The notes: generated by a model from the sequence alone, not told the origin. 64,000 nucleotides of DNA from Azospirillum brasilense (GCF_001315015.1 NZ_CP012915.1:1592001-1656000), one strand, 5' to 3'. Positions 8,677 to 19,923 are shown, counted from the first letter of the stretch. A program made the numbers and translations.

Positions 8677-10740
8677 GTGCTGAAAAACCTCTCCCTGACC
8701 GCCAAACTGTCCCTGCTGAACGTGCTGGGGCTGTTCATCCTGGCCATCGTGCTGACGCTGGCCTCCAGCCAAGTGCTGAGCGACCGCAGCGCCGCCTCCG
8801 CGCGGGAGCAGCGGGAGCGCAGCATGGCGCTGGCCCACATGCTGCTGAAGCAGAACGGCGCCGACTACAGCCTGCGCGACGGCGCGCTTTACGTCGGATC
8901 GGTGCGGATCGACGGCGACACCCGCATGGTCGACCAGATCCGCGAGCTGACCGGCGGGGCGGCCACGGTGTTCCGCGGCGACACCCGCGTCGCCACCACC
9001 GTGCAGAACCCCGACGGCAGCCGGGCCAACGGCACGAAGCTGGGCGCCGGGCCGGTCTTCGACAGCGTCATCACGCAGCGCAAGCCCTACCGCGGCGAGG
9101 CCGACATCCTGGGCGAGCGTTACTTCACCTCCTACGACCCGCTGCTCGACGCCTCCGGCTCGGTGGTCGGCGTGCTGTTCGTGGGGCTGAAGCGGGCCGA
9201 CGTGCTGAGGGTGGTGGACGAGGTGGAGCGCACCATCCTGGTGGTGGCGCCGCTGGTCACGCTGGCCTTCGGCCTGGTCAGCTTCTTCCTGGTCCGCCGC
9301 CAGATGGGCGCGGTGCGGGCGATGAGCGCGACCATGCACGACCTCGCCGCCGACAAGCTGGACGTCGCCGTTCCCGGCCTCGACCGCGGCGACGAGATCG
9401 GGCAGATGGCCCAGGCGGTTCAGGTGTTCAAGGACAACGCCATCCAGAAGAAGGCGATGGACGAAGCCGAGCGCGAGCGCCTGGAGGCCGAGCGCCGCGC
9501 CGACGAGGCGCAGCGCGCCCGCGAGACGGCGATCGGCGAGGAGATCGCCGCGCTGATCGACGGCGTGTCGAAGGGCGACCTGTCGCGCCGCCTCGACCTA
9601 ACCGGCAAGGACGGCTTCTACAAGACCATGTCGGCGGGCATCAACCGCCTGACCGACACGGTCGAGGCAGTCATCGCCGACCTCGGCGCGGTGCTCAGCG
9701 CGCTCGCCCAGGGCGACCTCAACAAGCGGGTGGAGCGTGACTATGAAGGCGCTTTCCAGACGCTGAAGACCGACGTCAACGCCACCTCCGCCAAGCTGTC
9801 GGAGATCGTCGGCCAGATCACCCAGTCGGCGGACACCATCGCCTCGGCGGCCGGCGAGGTCTCCATCGGTTCCTCCGACCTCGCGGAGCGGACGGAGCAG
9901 CAGGCCTCCTCGCTGGAGGAGACGGCGGCGAGCATGGAGGAGCTGGGGGCGACCGTGCGCTCCAACGCCGACAACGCCCAGCGCGCCAACGGCATGGCCG
10001 CCGACGCCCGCACCGCCGCGGAGTCCGGCGGGACGGTGGCGGACTCGGCCATCGACGCGATGAAGCGCATCGAGGCGTCGAGCCGCAAGATCACCGACAT
10101 CATCGGGGTGATCGACGAGATCGCCTTCCAGACCAACCTGCTGGCGCTGAACGCGGCGGTCGAAGCGGCGCGGGCCGGCGACGCCGGGCGCGGCTTCGCG
10201 GTGGTGGCCCAGGAGGTGCGCAACCTTGCCCAGCGCTCCGCCCAGGCGTCCAAGGAGATCAAGGGCCTGATTCTGGACAGCAACGCCCAGGTGAAGGACG
10301 GGGTGGAACTGGTCAAGAAGGCCGGCGACGCGCTGGAGGGCATCGTGTCGGGCGTCCAGCAGGTCGCCGGGCTGATCGCCGAGATGGCCTCGGCGTCGAG
10401 CGAGCAGGCGGCGGCGCTCGACGAGATCAACGCCACCGTCTCGCAGATGGACGAGATGACCCAGAAGAACGCCGCGCTCGTCGAGGAAACCACCGCCGCG
10501 GCGCAGGCCATGGCCGGTCAGGCCAACGACCTGAAGGGGCTGATCGGCTTCTTCAAGCTGGACCCCCGCGCCATGCCGGTCGCCGTGCCGGTCGCGGTTG
10601 CGACCACCGCTGCGGCTCCGCGGCATGTGGCGCCGGTGGTGCGTCCGACCCGCGCCGCGGCCAAGCCGTCGGCTCGCGCGGTGTCGGGCGCCGCGCTCAG
10701 GCGCAACGTCAGCGAGGACGACGACTGGAAGGAATTTTGA
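8677..10740 (+). CDS. Methyl-accepting chemotaxis protein with tandem HAMP and CheR tether
   Basis: Chemoreceptor of 687 residues. TM1 is about residues 12-32, then a periplasmic single-Cache-like sensor (about 35-185, with [20 protein letters not shown]), TM2 about 188-210, and a HAMP domain. A second HAMP-like pair ([18 protein letters not shown] and [18 protein letters not shown]) precedes the signalling domain. The hairpin tip reads [20 protein letters not shown] and [18 protein letters not shown], the most conserved part of all MCPs. The final residues DWKEF resemble the NWETF-type CheR-binding pentapeptide. The start is GTG at 8677, since the next Met would remove TM1. It is transcribed divergently from the ABC exporter; ligand unknown. 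Confidence 0.93.
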   Translation: MLKNLSLTAKLSLLNVLGLFILAIVLTLASSQVLSDRSAASAREQRERSMALAHMLLKQNGADYSLRDGALYVGSVRIDGDTRMVDQIRELTGGAATVFRGDTRVATTVQNPDGSRANGTKLGAGPVFDSVITQRKPYRGEADILGERYFTSYDPLLDASGSVVGVLFVGLKRADVLRVVDEVERTILVVAPLVTLAFGLVSFFLVRRQMGAVRAMSATMHDLAADKLDVAVPGLDRGDEIGQMAQAVQVFKDNAIQKKAMDEAERERLEAERRADEAQRARETAIGEEIAALIDGVSKGDLSRRLDLTGKDGFYKTMSAGINRLTDTVEAVIADLGAVLSALAQGDLNKRVERDYEGAFQTLKTDVNATSAKLSEIVGQITQSADTIASAAGEVSIGSSDLAERTEQQASSLEETAASMEELGATVRSNADNAQRANGMAADARTAAESGGTVADSAIDAMKRIEASSRKITDIIGVIDEIAFQTNLLALNAAVEAARAGDAGRGFAVVAQEVRNLAQRSAQASKEIKGLILDSNAQVKDGVELVKKAGDALEGIVSGVQQVAGLIAEMASASSEQAAALDEINATVSQMDEMTQKNAALVEETTAAAQAMAGQANDLKGLIGFFKLDPRAMPVAVPVAVATTAAAPRHVAPVVRPTRAAAKPSARAVSGAALRRNVSEDDDWKEF

Positions 10741-10748
10741 GAGGTGGG

Positions 10749-10867
10749 GCGGCCTTGCCCCCACCCTAACCCTCCCCCGCTGTCGCAGGGGAGGGGACTG
10801 CCGCCGCTTCGCAGAAATCTCCCTCCCCTGCGACAGCGGGGGAGGGCCGGGGTGGGGGCAAGCCCCC
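10749..10867. repeat. Long GC-rich inverted repeat (palindromic intergenic element)
   Basis: Two arms of about 40 bases (core 10755-10797 and 10820-10861) are near-perfect reverse complements around a loop of about 22 bases. The core contains CTCCCCCGCTG and GCAGGGGAGGG. It fills the gap between two convergent genes and could fold as a bidirectional hairpin. A related element occurs at 19411-19531. Confidence 0.85.
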
Positions 10868-10871
10868 CGTC

Positions 10872-11333
10872 TCAGTTCGAAATCGGCGTCGCCTCGATCT
10901 TGCGGCGCGGCGCGGCCTTGATCGAGGGACCGGTGTTGTCCTCCGGCTTGGCGACGGTGGTCGTCGTGCCGCGGGCGGCCTGGATGGGCGCGCTGCCGCG
11001 CAGGCGAAGCAGATGCATCCGCACATAGGCGGTGGACCCGACCGCCTGCACCGCCACCCAGTCGGTGCCGCGGGCGCGGCCCAGAACCTTCAGAGGCTGG
11101 CCGGGCGGGAAGGTGGCGACGATGGGCGCGCCGTTGCTCGGCTGCGAGCGCAGTGCGGTGGTCTTGTCGGTTTCCCACTCGCCGGAGACGGTGTCGAGCC
11201 CGGCCGGGGACACGCTGGCGGTCCCTTGCACCACGGGGGCGCGGTTGGTCCGCTCGCCCGTCTGGCAGGCGGTCAGCATCACCGCGCAGGCCACGGCGAG
11301 GGAGACGGGAACGAGGCGCAGGCGTCTGGTCAT
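10872..11333 (-). CDS. SH3-domain lipoprotein
   Basis: Exported lipoprotein of 153 residues. The N-terminus MTRRLRLVPVSLAVACAVML is followed by the lipobox LTAC with the lipidated cysteine at residue 23. Residues 60-110 (TTALRSQPSNGAPIVATFPPGQPLKVLGRARGTDW and VQAVGSTAYVRMHLL) form a bacterial SH3 (SH3b) fold that usually binds peptidoglycan or peptides. The C-terminus is basic and disordered. The ATG at 11333 was chosen because it starts the signal peptide; the longer frame lacks one. Role in envelope maintenance is inference. Confidence 0.75.
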   Translation of the reverse strand: MTRRLRLVPVSLAVACAVMLTACQTGERTNRAPVVQGTASVSPAGLDTVSGEWETDKTTALRSQPSNGAPIVATFPPGQPLKVLGRARGTDWVAVQAVGSTAYVRMHLLRLRGSAPIQAARGTTTTVAKPEDNTGPSIKAAPRRKIEATPISN

Positions 11334-11467
11334 CACGGACTCGGTTGGGTAGCCCTTTCGATCGGGCGACCATACAGGATGCGCCCCCACCCGCGCCACC
11401 GCGCCGCGGCAGAACGGCTATGCACTGTTTGTGGCAGGAAAGTGGCGCCGGCCCTTACGCCAAACTC

Positions 11468-11806
11468 CTAGGCGAGAACGCCCAACTGCCAAGCGAAGAA
11501 GACGCCCAGCGCCACGGCGATGGTGAGAAGCTGCTTGCCCGTCACCACGCAGACCAGCACGGCGGCCAGCGCGCCGACGAGCTGCGGGTTCCTCCAGGTG
11601 AGCTCCAGCCCCTCGCCGTTCGGCGACAGGATCATCGGCACGATGATGGCGGTCAGCACCGTGACCGGGACGAAGCCCAGCGCCTGCTTCAGCAGCGGCG
11701 GGAAGACCACCCGGTCGCCCAGCACGAACAGCGCCGCCTTCACGAAGACGGTCACCGCCGCCATGCCCAGGATCATGATGGTGTTGGTCAGGACGGTCCC
11801 GGTCAT
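11468..11806 (-). CDS. azlD: AzlD-type branched-chain amino acid exporter small subunit
   Basis: Small membrane protein of 112 residues with four hydrophobic helices, matching the AzlD family, which pairs with AzlC to export branched-chain amino acids and analogues. Typical features are the late segment ELTWRNPQLVGALAAVLVC and VTGKQLLTIAVALGVF. Its ATG overlaps the azlC stop in an ATGA junction (11803-11806), and GGGAGGAAG lies just upstream, so translation is likely coupled to azlC. Confidence 0.9.
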   Translation of the reverse strand: MTGTVLTNTIMILGMAAVTVFVKAALFVLGDRVVFPPLLKQALGFVPVTVLTAIIVPMILSPNGEGLELTWRNPQLVGALAAVLVCVVTGKQLLTIAVALGVFFAWQLGVLA

Positions 11807-12531
11807 GCCGCTTCCTCCCCCCGCCGTCCGGCCTCCAGCCCGCCGGAGCGCCAGCGCTGCAGGGCCATCCCGACGGCGACGCCGGCCACCACGGCGGCCA
11901 TCAGCCCCAGCTTGTAGGGCACATCCTGCCCCAGATAGGCCACGGCACCCGCCGCCACCGCCGCCGCAAAGTTGGGCAGGTTGGCGAGCTGCGGCACGAC
12001 GATGGCGATGAAGGTGGCGACCATCGCGAAGTCGAGCCCCAGCGACTGGAGCTGCGGGAAGGCCGCTCCGAACAGCAGGCCGACCAGGGTCCAGACCTGC
12101 CAGTTCGCGTACATCGACAGGCAGGAGCCCAGGAAGTACCAGTGCCCGAGCGGCGCCCGCGGGTGCCGGGCGTAATAGCCGGCCATCACCGCGAAGGTCT
12201 CGTCCGTCAGGAAGAAGCCCAGCGTCCAGCGCCAGCGCGCCGGCAGATGGGCGACGTGCGGCAGCAGCGTGGCGGCGTAGAGGGCATGGCGCAGGTTCAC
12301 GATCAGGGTGGTCAGCCAGATCACCGCCAGCCCGGCGTGCCCGGCCACCAGACCCAGCGCGATGAACTGGCTGGACCCCGCATAGACCGACAGGGACATG
12401 AGCTGCCCCTGCCACGCCGCCAGCGGCCCGGCGGCCACCAGCGTGCCGAAGATCACCCCGAAGGGTGCCGCGCCGATGACCATCGGCAGGGTATCGCGGG
12501 CGCCGGCGGCGAAGCTGGATCGTCTGGTCAT
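11803..12531 (-). CDS. azlC: AzlC-type branched-chain amino acid exporter large subunit
   Basis: Integral membrane protein of 242 residues of the AzlC/YgaZ family, exporting branched-chain amino acids together with AzlD. The N-terminal motif GARDTLPMVIGAAPFGVIFG, the SVYAGSSQFIALGL stretch, NLRHALYAATLLPH and FFLTDETFAVM are all family blocks. The gene precedes azlD with a 4-base overlap, so the two form an operon. No Lrp-type regulator gene is visible beside it; the upstream gap of 207 bases is shared with the divergent trhA gene. Confidence 0.93.
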   Translation of the reverse strand: MTRRSSFAAGARDTLPMVIGAAPFGVIFGTLVAAGPLAAWQGQLMSLSVYAGSSQFIALGLVAGHAGLAVIWLTTLIVNLRHALYAATLLPHVAHLPARWRWTLGFFLTDETFAVMAGYYARHPRAPLGHWYFLGSCLSMYANWQVWTLVGLLFGAAFPQLQSLGLDFAMVATFIAIVVPQLANLPNFAAAVAAGAVAYLGQDVPYKLGLMAAVVAGVAVGMALQRWRSGGLEAGRRGEEAA

Positions 12532-12738
12532 GATCGTTCTGAAACGTGTTGTCGAACCGGTCCGTGGAACCGCGTCGGGCTGCGGACCATAGCGCTGCGA
12601 CGCCCGGCCTGCCCGCCTTTTATTGTCCGGGAGACAAGTCCATTCGCCCCACCCAACCCTGCGGGGTTAACGATTCCGATGGGGTGGAGTGCCGGGGGAG
12701 AGCTTTCCATCCGCCCGCCTTTCCGGCAGGCTGGTCCC

Positions 12739-13398
12739 ATGAAACCCGATTCCTGCTTCGAGTTTCCCGTCCACACGGCGGGGGAGCGTGCGGCGGACGC
12801 GGTCATCCACGCCATCGGCGTGATCGCCGGCCTGATCGGCGCGTCCTGGCTGTTGGCCGTGACGGCGGGCCACGCCTCCGCGACCGAGATGGTGTCGCTG
12901 GCGGCCTACGGCGCCGGGCTGGTCGGCATGCTGAGCGCGTCGGCCGCCTACAACATGTCCCCGCCGGGCCGGCGCAAGGCCGTGCTGCGGCGGCTTGACC
13001 ACGCGATGATCTATGTGATGATCGCCGGCAGCTACACCCCCTTCACCCTGAACCGGCTGGACGGCGCCGCCGGGCTCGCGCTGGGGATCGGGGTGTGGGT
13101 GGTGGCGCTGGGCGGGGTGGCGCTGAAGCTGTTCGCCTCGTGGCGGTACGAACGGCTTGGCTTCGTGCTTTATCTCGGGCTCGGCTGGGCCATCCTGTCG
13201 GTGGCCGAACCGCTGTGGCGGTCGCTGTCCCCGGTGACGCTGCTTCTGCTGGCGGTGGGCGGGATTGTCTACACGGTCGGCGCCTTCATCCACACGCTCG
13301 ACCGCCTGCCCTACAACATCCCGGTCTGGCACGCGCTGGTCATCGTGGCGGCCGCCTGCCACTTCGCCGCGGTCGCGCGGGAATTCGTGGTGACCTGA
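12739..13398 (+). CDS. trhA: Hemolysin III / TrhA family membrane protein
   Basis: 219-residue seven-helix membrane protein of the hemolysin III (YqfA/TrhA, PAQR-like) family. Motifs include ERAADAVIHAIGVIAGLIGA near the N-terminus, LSASAAYNMSP, the RRLDHAMIYVMIAGSYTPF block with the conserved His and Tyr, and FIHTLDRLPYNIPVWHALVI near the C-terminus. These histidines likely bind zinc. In E. coli the homologue influences membrane lipid balance; a haemolytic role is not implied. A hairpin with 11-bp arms follows the stop codon, and clpB is convergent. Confidence 0.9.
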   Translation: MKPDSCFEFPVHTAGERAADAVIHAIGVIAGLIGASWLLAVTAGHASATEMVSLAAYGAGLVGMLSASAAYNMSPPGRRKAVLRRLDHAMIYVMIAGSYTPFTLNRLDGAAGLALGIGVWVVALGGVALKLFASWRYERLGFVLYLGLGWAILSVAEPLWRSLSPVTLLLLAVGGIVYTVGAFIHTLDRLPYNIPVWHALVIVAAACHFAAVAREFVVT

Positions 13399-13400
13399 CC

Positions 13401-13430
13401 GGCGAGGGGCCTCGCGAAAGGCCCCTCGCC
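13401..13430. terminator. Hairpin between convergent trhA and clpB
   Basis: GGCGAGGGGCC (13401-13411) pairs perfectly with GGCCCCTCGCC (13420-13430) across an 8-base loop. It lacks a T-run, so termination efficiency is uncertain, but its place between convergent genes fits a terminator. Confidence 0.55.
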
Positions 13431-13462
13431 CGCATCATCCCCGCATCAACAATGCACCGCCA

Positions 13463-16093
<2,631 letters not shown>

Positions 16094-16187
16094 GATGTGC
16101 TCCCTTCATCGCCGACCGTCCGCGAGGCAGCCCGGTCAGTCCGATCCACGTTACCAGTGCGATCCGCAAGGATGCATGCGTCGCCGT

Positions 16188-16217
16188 AGATGTGGGAGAG
16201 GCCCATCCGTATGCAAG
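16188..16217 (-). promoter_or_regulatory. Possible RpoH (heat-shock) promoter of clpB
   Basis: On the minus strand CTTGCA (16217-16212) is followed after 15 bases by CCCACATCT (16196-16188), resembling the sigma-32 pattern CTTGAA then CCCCATNT. The position, about 95 bases before the clpB ATG, is reasonable. The match is partial. Confidence 0.4.
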
Positions 16218-16331
16218 ACCCCCCGGTACGCGTGGTTATTGCTTTTGTCGGACCCGCGCCGAAAGGGTGGCTTTCCGCGGCCCGCCGGAAAAGGCTAGGG
16301 TTTTCGTCCAAAGCCACGGACTCCCGCCTTC

Positions 16332-16877
16332 ATGACGGCCACGCCCACCAGCACCCCGCGCGACCCTTCGCCCAAGGCTCTGCGGCCCGCCCTGACCACC
16401 CCCCTGATGCGGCTGGCCTGGCACGGCCGCAACATGTGGCACTGGGTGGCGCGTCCGCTGACCATGGGGGTGCGGGGGATCATCCTGGACGACTCGGGCG
16501 CCGAAGGGGGCGGCGCGGCCTCGGTCCTGCTGATCCGCCACAGCTACGTCGGCGGCTGGCATTTTCCGGGCGGCGGAGTCGGAAAAGGGGAGTCCCTGGT
16601 GGAGGCCATGCGCCGCGAGGTGCGGGAGGAGGTCGGGTTGACGGTGGAGAGCGGCCCGCAGCCCTTCGGCGTCTACGCCCGCTTCCGGCACGGCGCGAGC
16701 GACCATGTGGCGGTCTTCGTCGCGCGCGGCTGGTCGGGAACGCTCCGGGCCGACGGCGTGGAGATCCTGGAGGCGCGATTCTTCCCGCTGGACCGGTTGC
16801 CGGAGGACACCTCCCCCGCCACGCGGCGGCGAATCGCCGAGTTCCAGGGTCGGGAGCCTTTGGCCGAGCGCTGGTGA
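16332..16877 (+). CDS. Nudix hydrolase
   Basis: 181-residue Nudix-fold hydrolase that cleaves nucleoside diphosphates linked to another group. The complete Nudix box starts at GGGVGKGES and continues EAMRREVREEVGL, fitting GX5EX7REUXEEXGU. It is preceded by VLLIRHSYVGGWHFPGGG, a substrate-facing strand typical of the group. A 45-residue N-terminal extension with MRLAWHGRNMWHWVARPL is unusual and may be an interaction segment. Substrate not predictable. The MOSC gene follows on the same strand after 57 bases. Confidence 0.88.
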   Translation: MTATPTSTPRDPSPKALRPALTTPLMRLAWHGRNMWHWVARPLTMGVRGIILDDSGAEGGGAASVLLIRHSYVGGWHFPGGGVGKGESLVEAMRREVREEVGLTVESGPQPFGVYARFRHGASDHVAVFVARGWSGTLRADGVEILEARFFPLDRLPEDTSPATRRRIAEFQGREPLAERW

Positions 16878-16934
16878 CGGTTTTCGATTGCGACGGTTGA
16901 CAGAAGCAAACCGGTCCCACCATTGTGCGATGCA

Positions 16935-17729
16935 ATGCCCGCGACCGTCGCCACCATACGCCGCTACCCCGTGAAGGGGCTGAGCGGCCAGGATCTTCCC
17001 GCCGTTGACCTCGTCACCGGCCAACCCATCCCCTTTGACCGGCGCTTCGGCCTGCTGCACGGCCCGGCCGCCCTGACCCCGGATATCGAGGGCTGGCGCC
17101 CGAACGAGGATTTCTTCACGCTCGACCGGAACGAGAAGCTGGCGCTGCTCGATTCCGAGTTCGACGAGGCCACCCAGTCGCTGATCATCCGGCGCGGCGG
17201 CAAGCAGGTGTCGCGCGGGCGTCTGGACCAGCCGATGGGCCGGATGCTGGTGGAGCAGTTCTTCGCCGCCTATCTGGCGGGGGCGGCCCCCGGCCTGCCC
17301 AAGCTGGCCGAGGCCAGGAACCCGGCGCAGGGCGGCGGCTTTTCCTTCACCGACCGGGAAGAGGCCGCGGTCTCCATCCTCAATCTCGCCAGCGTGCGCG
17401 ATCTGGAGGAGCGGGTGGCCAAGCAGCCGGTCGATCCGCGGCGCTTCCGCGCCAATCTGATGATCGACGGGCTGGAGCCGTGGGTGGAACGCCAGTGGAT
17501 CGGCGCGCTGCTGACCATCGGCGAGGTCACCCTGCGCATCTGCGACCACAAGGACTGCCGGCCCTCCAGTGAGGTCAATCCGGCGACCGGCGCGCGTGAC
17601 CTCAACACGCTCCCCATTCTGGAGCGCGGGTACGACCATACGCAGTGCGGCGTCTATGCCCGGGTGGTGCATGGGGGCCGGATCGCGGTGGGCGATCCGG
17701 TGGCGCTGGCCGACGACCTGCCGTCCTGA
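16935..17729 (+). CDS. MOSC-domain sulfur-carrier protein
   Basis: 264-residue protein with an N-terminal MOSC_N beta-barrel (ATVATIRRYPVKGLSGQDLP, then RRFGLLHG) and a C-terminal MOSC domain (about 135-260). The MOSC core has RFRANLMIDGLEPWVERQW, a cysteine in ITLRICDHKDC-like context, NPATGARDLNTLP and HTQCGVYARVVHGGRIAVGD. MOSC proteins bind molybdenum cofactor or transfer sulfur; related proteins act in N-hydroxylated compound reduction. ATG 16935 was preferred over an in-frame TTG at 16923; neither has a strong ribosome site. Likely co-transcribed with the Nudix gene. Confidence 0.8.
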   Translation: MPATVATIRRYPVKGLSGQDLPAVDLVTGQPIPFDRRFGLLHGPAALTPDIEGWRPNEDFFTLDRNEKLALLDSEFDEATQSLIIRRGGKQVSRGRLDQPMGRMLVEQFFAAYLAGAAPGLPKLAEARNPAQGGGFSFTDREEAAVSILNLASVRDLEERVAKQPVDPRRFRANLMIDGLEPWVERQWIGALLTIGEVTLRICDHKDCRPSSEVNPATGARDLNTLPILERGYDHTQCGVYARVVHGGRIAVGDPVALADDLPS

Positions 17730-17827
17730 CGAACTCGCCAAACCTGAAGCCGGCCAAATCTGAAACCCGCCGGCCCTGAGACCGGAACTCCCCGGCCTCA
17801 GGACTGACAGGCGTCGGCCATTCCGTA

Positions 17828-18265
17828 TCAGGCGCTCATCGGAGTGCGTTCGTCGGCGGCGGCCTCGGACTCGTCGCCCATCTCGCCGCCATCCTCATCC
17901 TCCGTCAAACCGCCCATGCTGGGCTGCGGGCCGAGGCCCGCGGTGCCGGCGTTGCCGCGCTGGCGATTCTCGGATTCCTGGATCTGGTTGATGATGCGGA
18001 AATAGTGCTCCGCATGCTGAAGATAATTTTCCGCCTGGACGCGGTCGCCGGACGAGGAGGCGTCGCGGGCCAGCGCCAGATACTTTTCATGGACCTGCCA
18101 CGCGTTGCCGCGGATGCGCACGTCCGGACCATTGCTGTCGAAGGTCTGGTGACGCAGCGGAACGTTCTGCCGGCGGTTGCCACCGCCGCCGCCGCCGCCA
18201 CCTCCGCCACCACCGCCGCCGTTGCTACGACCGCGCGAGCGCCTGGAGTTCGGTCCTTGTCTCAT
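17828..18265 (-). CDS. DUF4167 domain protein with polyglycine tract
   Basis: 145-residue protein typical of alphaproteobacterial DUF4167. The N-terminus MRQGPNSRRSRGRSN is followed by 14 consecutive glycines, then NRRQNVPLRHQTFDSNGPDVR and a helical core (NAWQVHEKYLALARDA and GDRVQAENYLQHAEHYFRII). The C-terminal 45 residues are acidic and disordered. RNA binding has been suggested for such RG/RR-rich proteins, but function is not established. The start at 18265 gives the conserved MRQGPNSRR; upstream codons lack family similarity. The polyglycine tract is encoded by repeating GGN codons. Confidence 0.85.
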   Translation of the reverse strand: MRQGPNSRRSRGRSNGGGGGGGGGGGGGGNRRQNVPLRHQTFDSNGPDVRIRGNAWQVHEKYLALARDASSSGDRVQAENYLQHAEHYFRIINQIQESENRQRGNAGTAGLGPQPSMGGLTEDEDGGEMGDESEAAADERTPMSA

Positions 18266-18552
18266 TTGGCTCTTATGGCCCCATGTAAGAGAAGTGCAAT
18301 CCCGCGAACGCCCTGGCTGACCATCCGGTCGCCGGGCCCGCCGCGGAACCAACCGCGGGTGGGTCGCAGGGATCAAATCGACGCGCCCAGCCGATCAACC
18401 GGTCTGCCTTCTCGGACGTCCGCCCAACCGCGCGGGGTTTCCGGAGGCCATGGGTACGCCCTGGGATGATCGTCCCCGGGCCATCGTCGTCCTTGCACCC
18501 TACTGGGGACCGCGCGTCAATCCAACCTTTTTTTTGGGGGGATGGGGCGAAA

Positions 18553-19407
18553 TCACGCGCGCTTCCGCCCCAGGACGCAGCGTTCCACGCCGCCCAGATC
18601 CCGGAAGACGCCCGCCGGTTCCAGCCCGGCGGCGGCCAGCAGCCCCGTCACGTCCGCCGCCTGCCCCTGCCCGACCTCCAGCCCGGCCAAGCCGCCCGGC
18701 TGGAGCAGGTCCGGCGTCTGCGCGACGATGATCCGGTAGGCGTCCAGTCCGTCGGCGCCGCCGTCCAGCGCGCGCAGCGGGTCGTGCTCCCGCACCTCCG
18801 GATCGAGCGCGGCGATGTCGGCGCTGGGGATATAGGGCGGGTTGGAGACGACGACGTCGAACCGCTCGTCCAGCCCGGCGCCCCAGTTGCCGGTCTGGAA
18901 GCGCACCCGCTCCGCCAAGCCATTGCGCACCGCGTTCTCGGTGGCGGCGGCCACCGCGCCGGGGCTGAGATCGACGCCGAGGCCGCTGGCGTTGGGCAGT
19001 TCCGCCAGCAGGGCCAGCAGGATGCAGCCGGTCCCGGTGCCGAGGTCGAGCAGCCGCAGCGGGGCATTGCGGTCCGGCAGGGCCTTCAGCACCGCCTCGA
19101 CCAGCGTCTCGGTATCCGGCCGGGGTTCGAGGGTGTCGGGGTTGAGGGCGAGGTCGATCGTCCAGAACTCGCGATGGCCGAGGATGCGCCCCACCGGCTC
19201 CCGCGCCGCCCGCCGCTCGACCAGGGCGAGGAGGTGAGCCGCGTCGGGTTCGGGAACGGGATCGTTGGCCCGGGTGAACAGGTCGTGGCGGGTGAGGCCC
19301 AGCGCATGCTCGACGAGCAGGCGCGCGTCGAGGTCGGGCGTGTCCACCCCGGCCTCGCGCAGGCGGGCCTCGGCGGTGCGGCGGAGTTGGTGAAGCGTGA
19401 TGGTCAT
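18553..19407 (-). CDS. prmC: Release factor glutamine methyltransferase
   Basis: 284-residue SAM-dependent methyltransferase that N5-methylates the GGQ glutamine of release factors RF1/RF2. An N-terminal helical domain (1-80) is followed by the SAM site LDLGTGTGCILLALL and the catalytic NPPYIPS motif at about 185. The GREFWSIDL-like element (HREFWTIDLALNPDTLEPRPDTE) is also present. The ATG at 19407 is only 3 bases from a palindromic repeat, so its ribosome site must lie within the repeat (GTGGGGG, about 6 bases upstream). prfA lies upstream in the same direction but is separated by the repeat and an opposing gene. Confidence 0.95.
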   Translation of the reverse strand: MTITLHQLRRTAEARLREAGVDTPDLDARLLVEHALGLTRHDLFTRANDPVPEPDAAHLLALVERRAAREPVGRILGHREFWTIDLALNPDTLEPRPDTETLVEAVLKALPDRNAPLRLLDLGTGTGCILLALLAELPNASGLGVDLSPGAVAAATENAVRNGLAERVRFQTGNWGAGLDERFDVVVSNPPYIPSADIAALDPEVREHDPLRALDGGADGLDAYRIIVAQTPDLLQPGGLAGLEVGQGQAADVTGLLAAAGLEPAGVFRDLGGVERCVLGRKRA

Positions 19408-19410
19408 GAA

Positions 19411-19531
19411 TTGCCCCCACCCTCCCCATGCTCTGCATGGGTCCCCTCCCTCCCCCGCTGCGCAGGGGAGGGCGATCGGTGCGACGTCCTGTTCCCTCCC
19501 CTGCGCAGCGGGGGGGGGTTAGGGTGGGGGC
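19411..19531. repeat. Second copy of the GC-rich palindromic element
   Basis: Related to the element at 10749-10867: left parts TTGCCCCCACCC (19411-19422) and CTCCCCCGCTGCGCAGGGG (from about 19449) pair with CCCTCCCCTGCGCAGCGGGG (from 19495) and TTAGGGTGGGGGC. An extra segment of about 24 bases interrupts the left arm. It lies between two divergent genes, so it is not placed as a terminator. Confidence 0.85.
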
Positions 19532-19553
19532 CCGTGTTGCCACACGAGCGCCT

Positions 19554-19913
19554 ATGCGAAACTCCAAGCTGAAATACCGCGCTCGTGACCTGCGCACTCA
19601 GCCCACCGACGCCGAACGGACGCTCTGGCGCCAATTGCGCAGCGAACAGCTCAGCGGATGGAAATTTCGCCGTCAGCACCCCATTCCCCCCTACATCGCC
19701 GATTTCGCCTGCATCCAAGCCAAGCTGGTTGTCGAAGTCGATGGCGGTCAGCACGCCGACTCCGCTTACGACTCCGCCCGGGACGAGCATTTGCGGCACC
19801 ATGGCTGGCGAATCCTGCGCCTCTGGAACAACGACGTGCTGAACAACCCGGAGGGCGTGGCGGCGACGATCCTCGCCGCCATCGGCGGGCCGAAACTCCC
19901 ACAAGGAGATTGA
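19554..19913 (+). CDS. DUF559 family endonuclease-like protein
   Basis: 119-residue protein of the DUF559 family, related in fold to very-short-patch-repair and other restriction-like endonucleases. Diagnostic residues: YRARDLRTQPTDAERTLWRQL, then GWKFRRQHPIPPYIADFAC, a catalytic-like VVEVDGGQH, and RDEHLRHHGWRILRLWNNDV with NPEGV. D, E and Q/K positions fit a PD-(D/E)XK-type active site. The ATG at 19554 begins just after the palindromic element; a longer frame reads through the repeat and is not credible. It points against prfA and prmC, which flank it, and so splits their usual arrangement. Confidence 0.85.
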   Translation: MRNSKLKYRARDLRTQPTDAERTLWRQLRSEQLSGWKFRRQHPIPPYIADFACIQAKLVVEVDGGQHADSAYDSARDEHLRHHGWRILRLWNNDVLNNPEGVAATILAAIGGPKLPQGD

Positions 19914-19923
19914 CGAAACCGCC

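Noticed and set aside
19428..19553. Longer N-terminus for the DUF559 protein
   Set aside because: Those codons read through the palindromic repeat and have no similarity to the family; ATG 19554 begins the conserved part.
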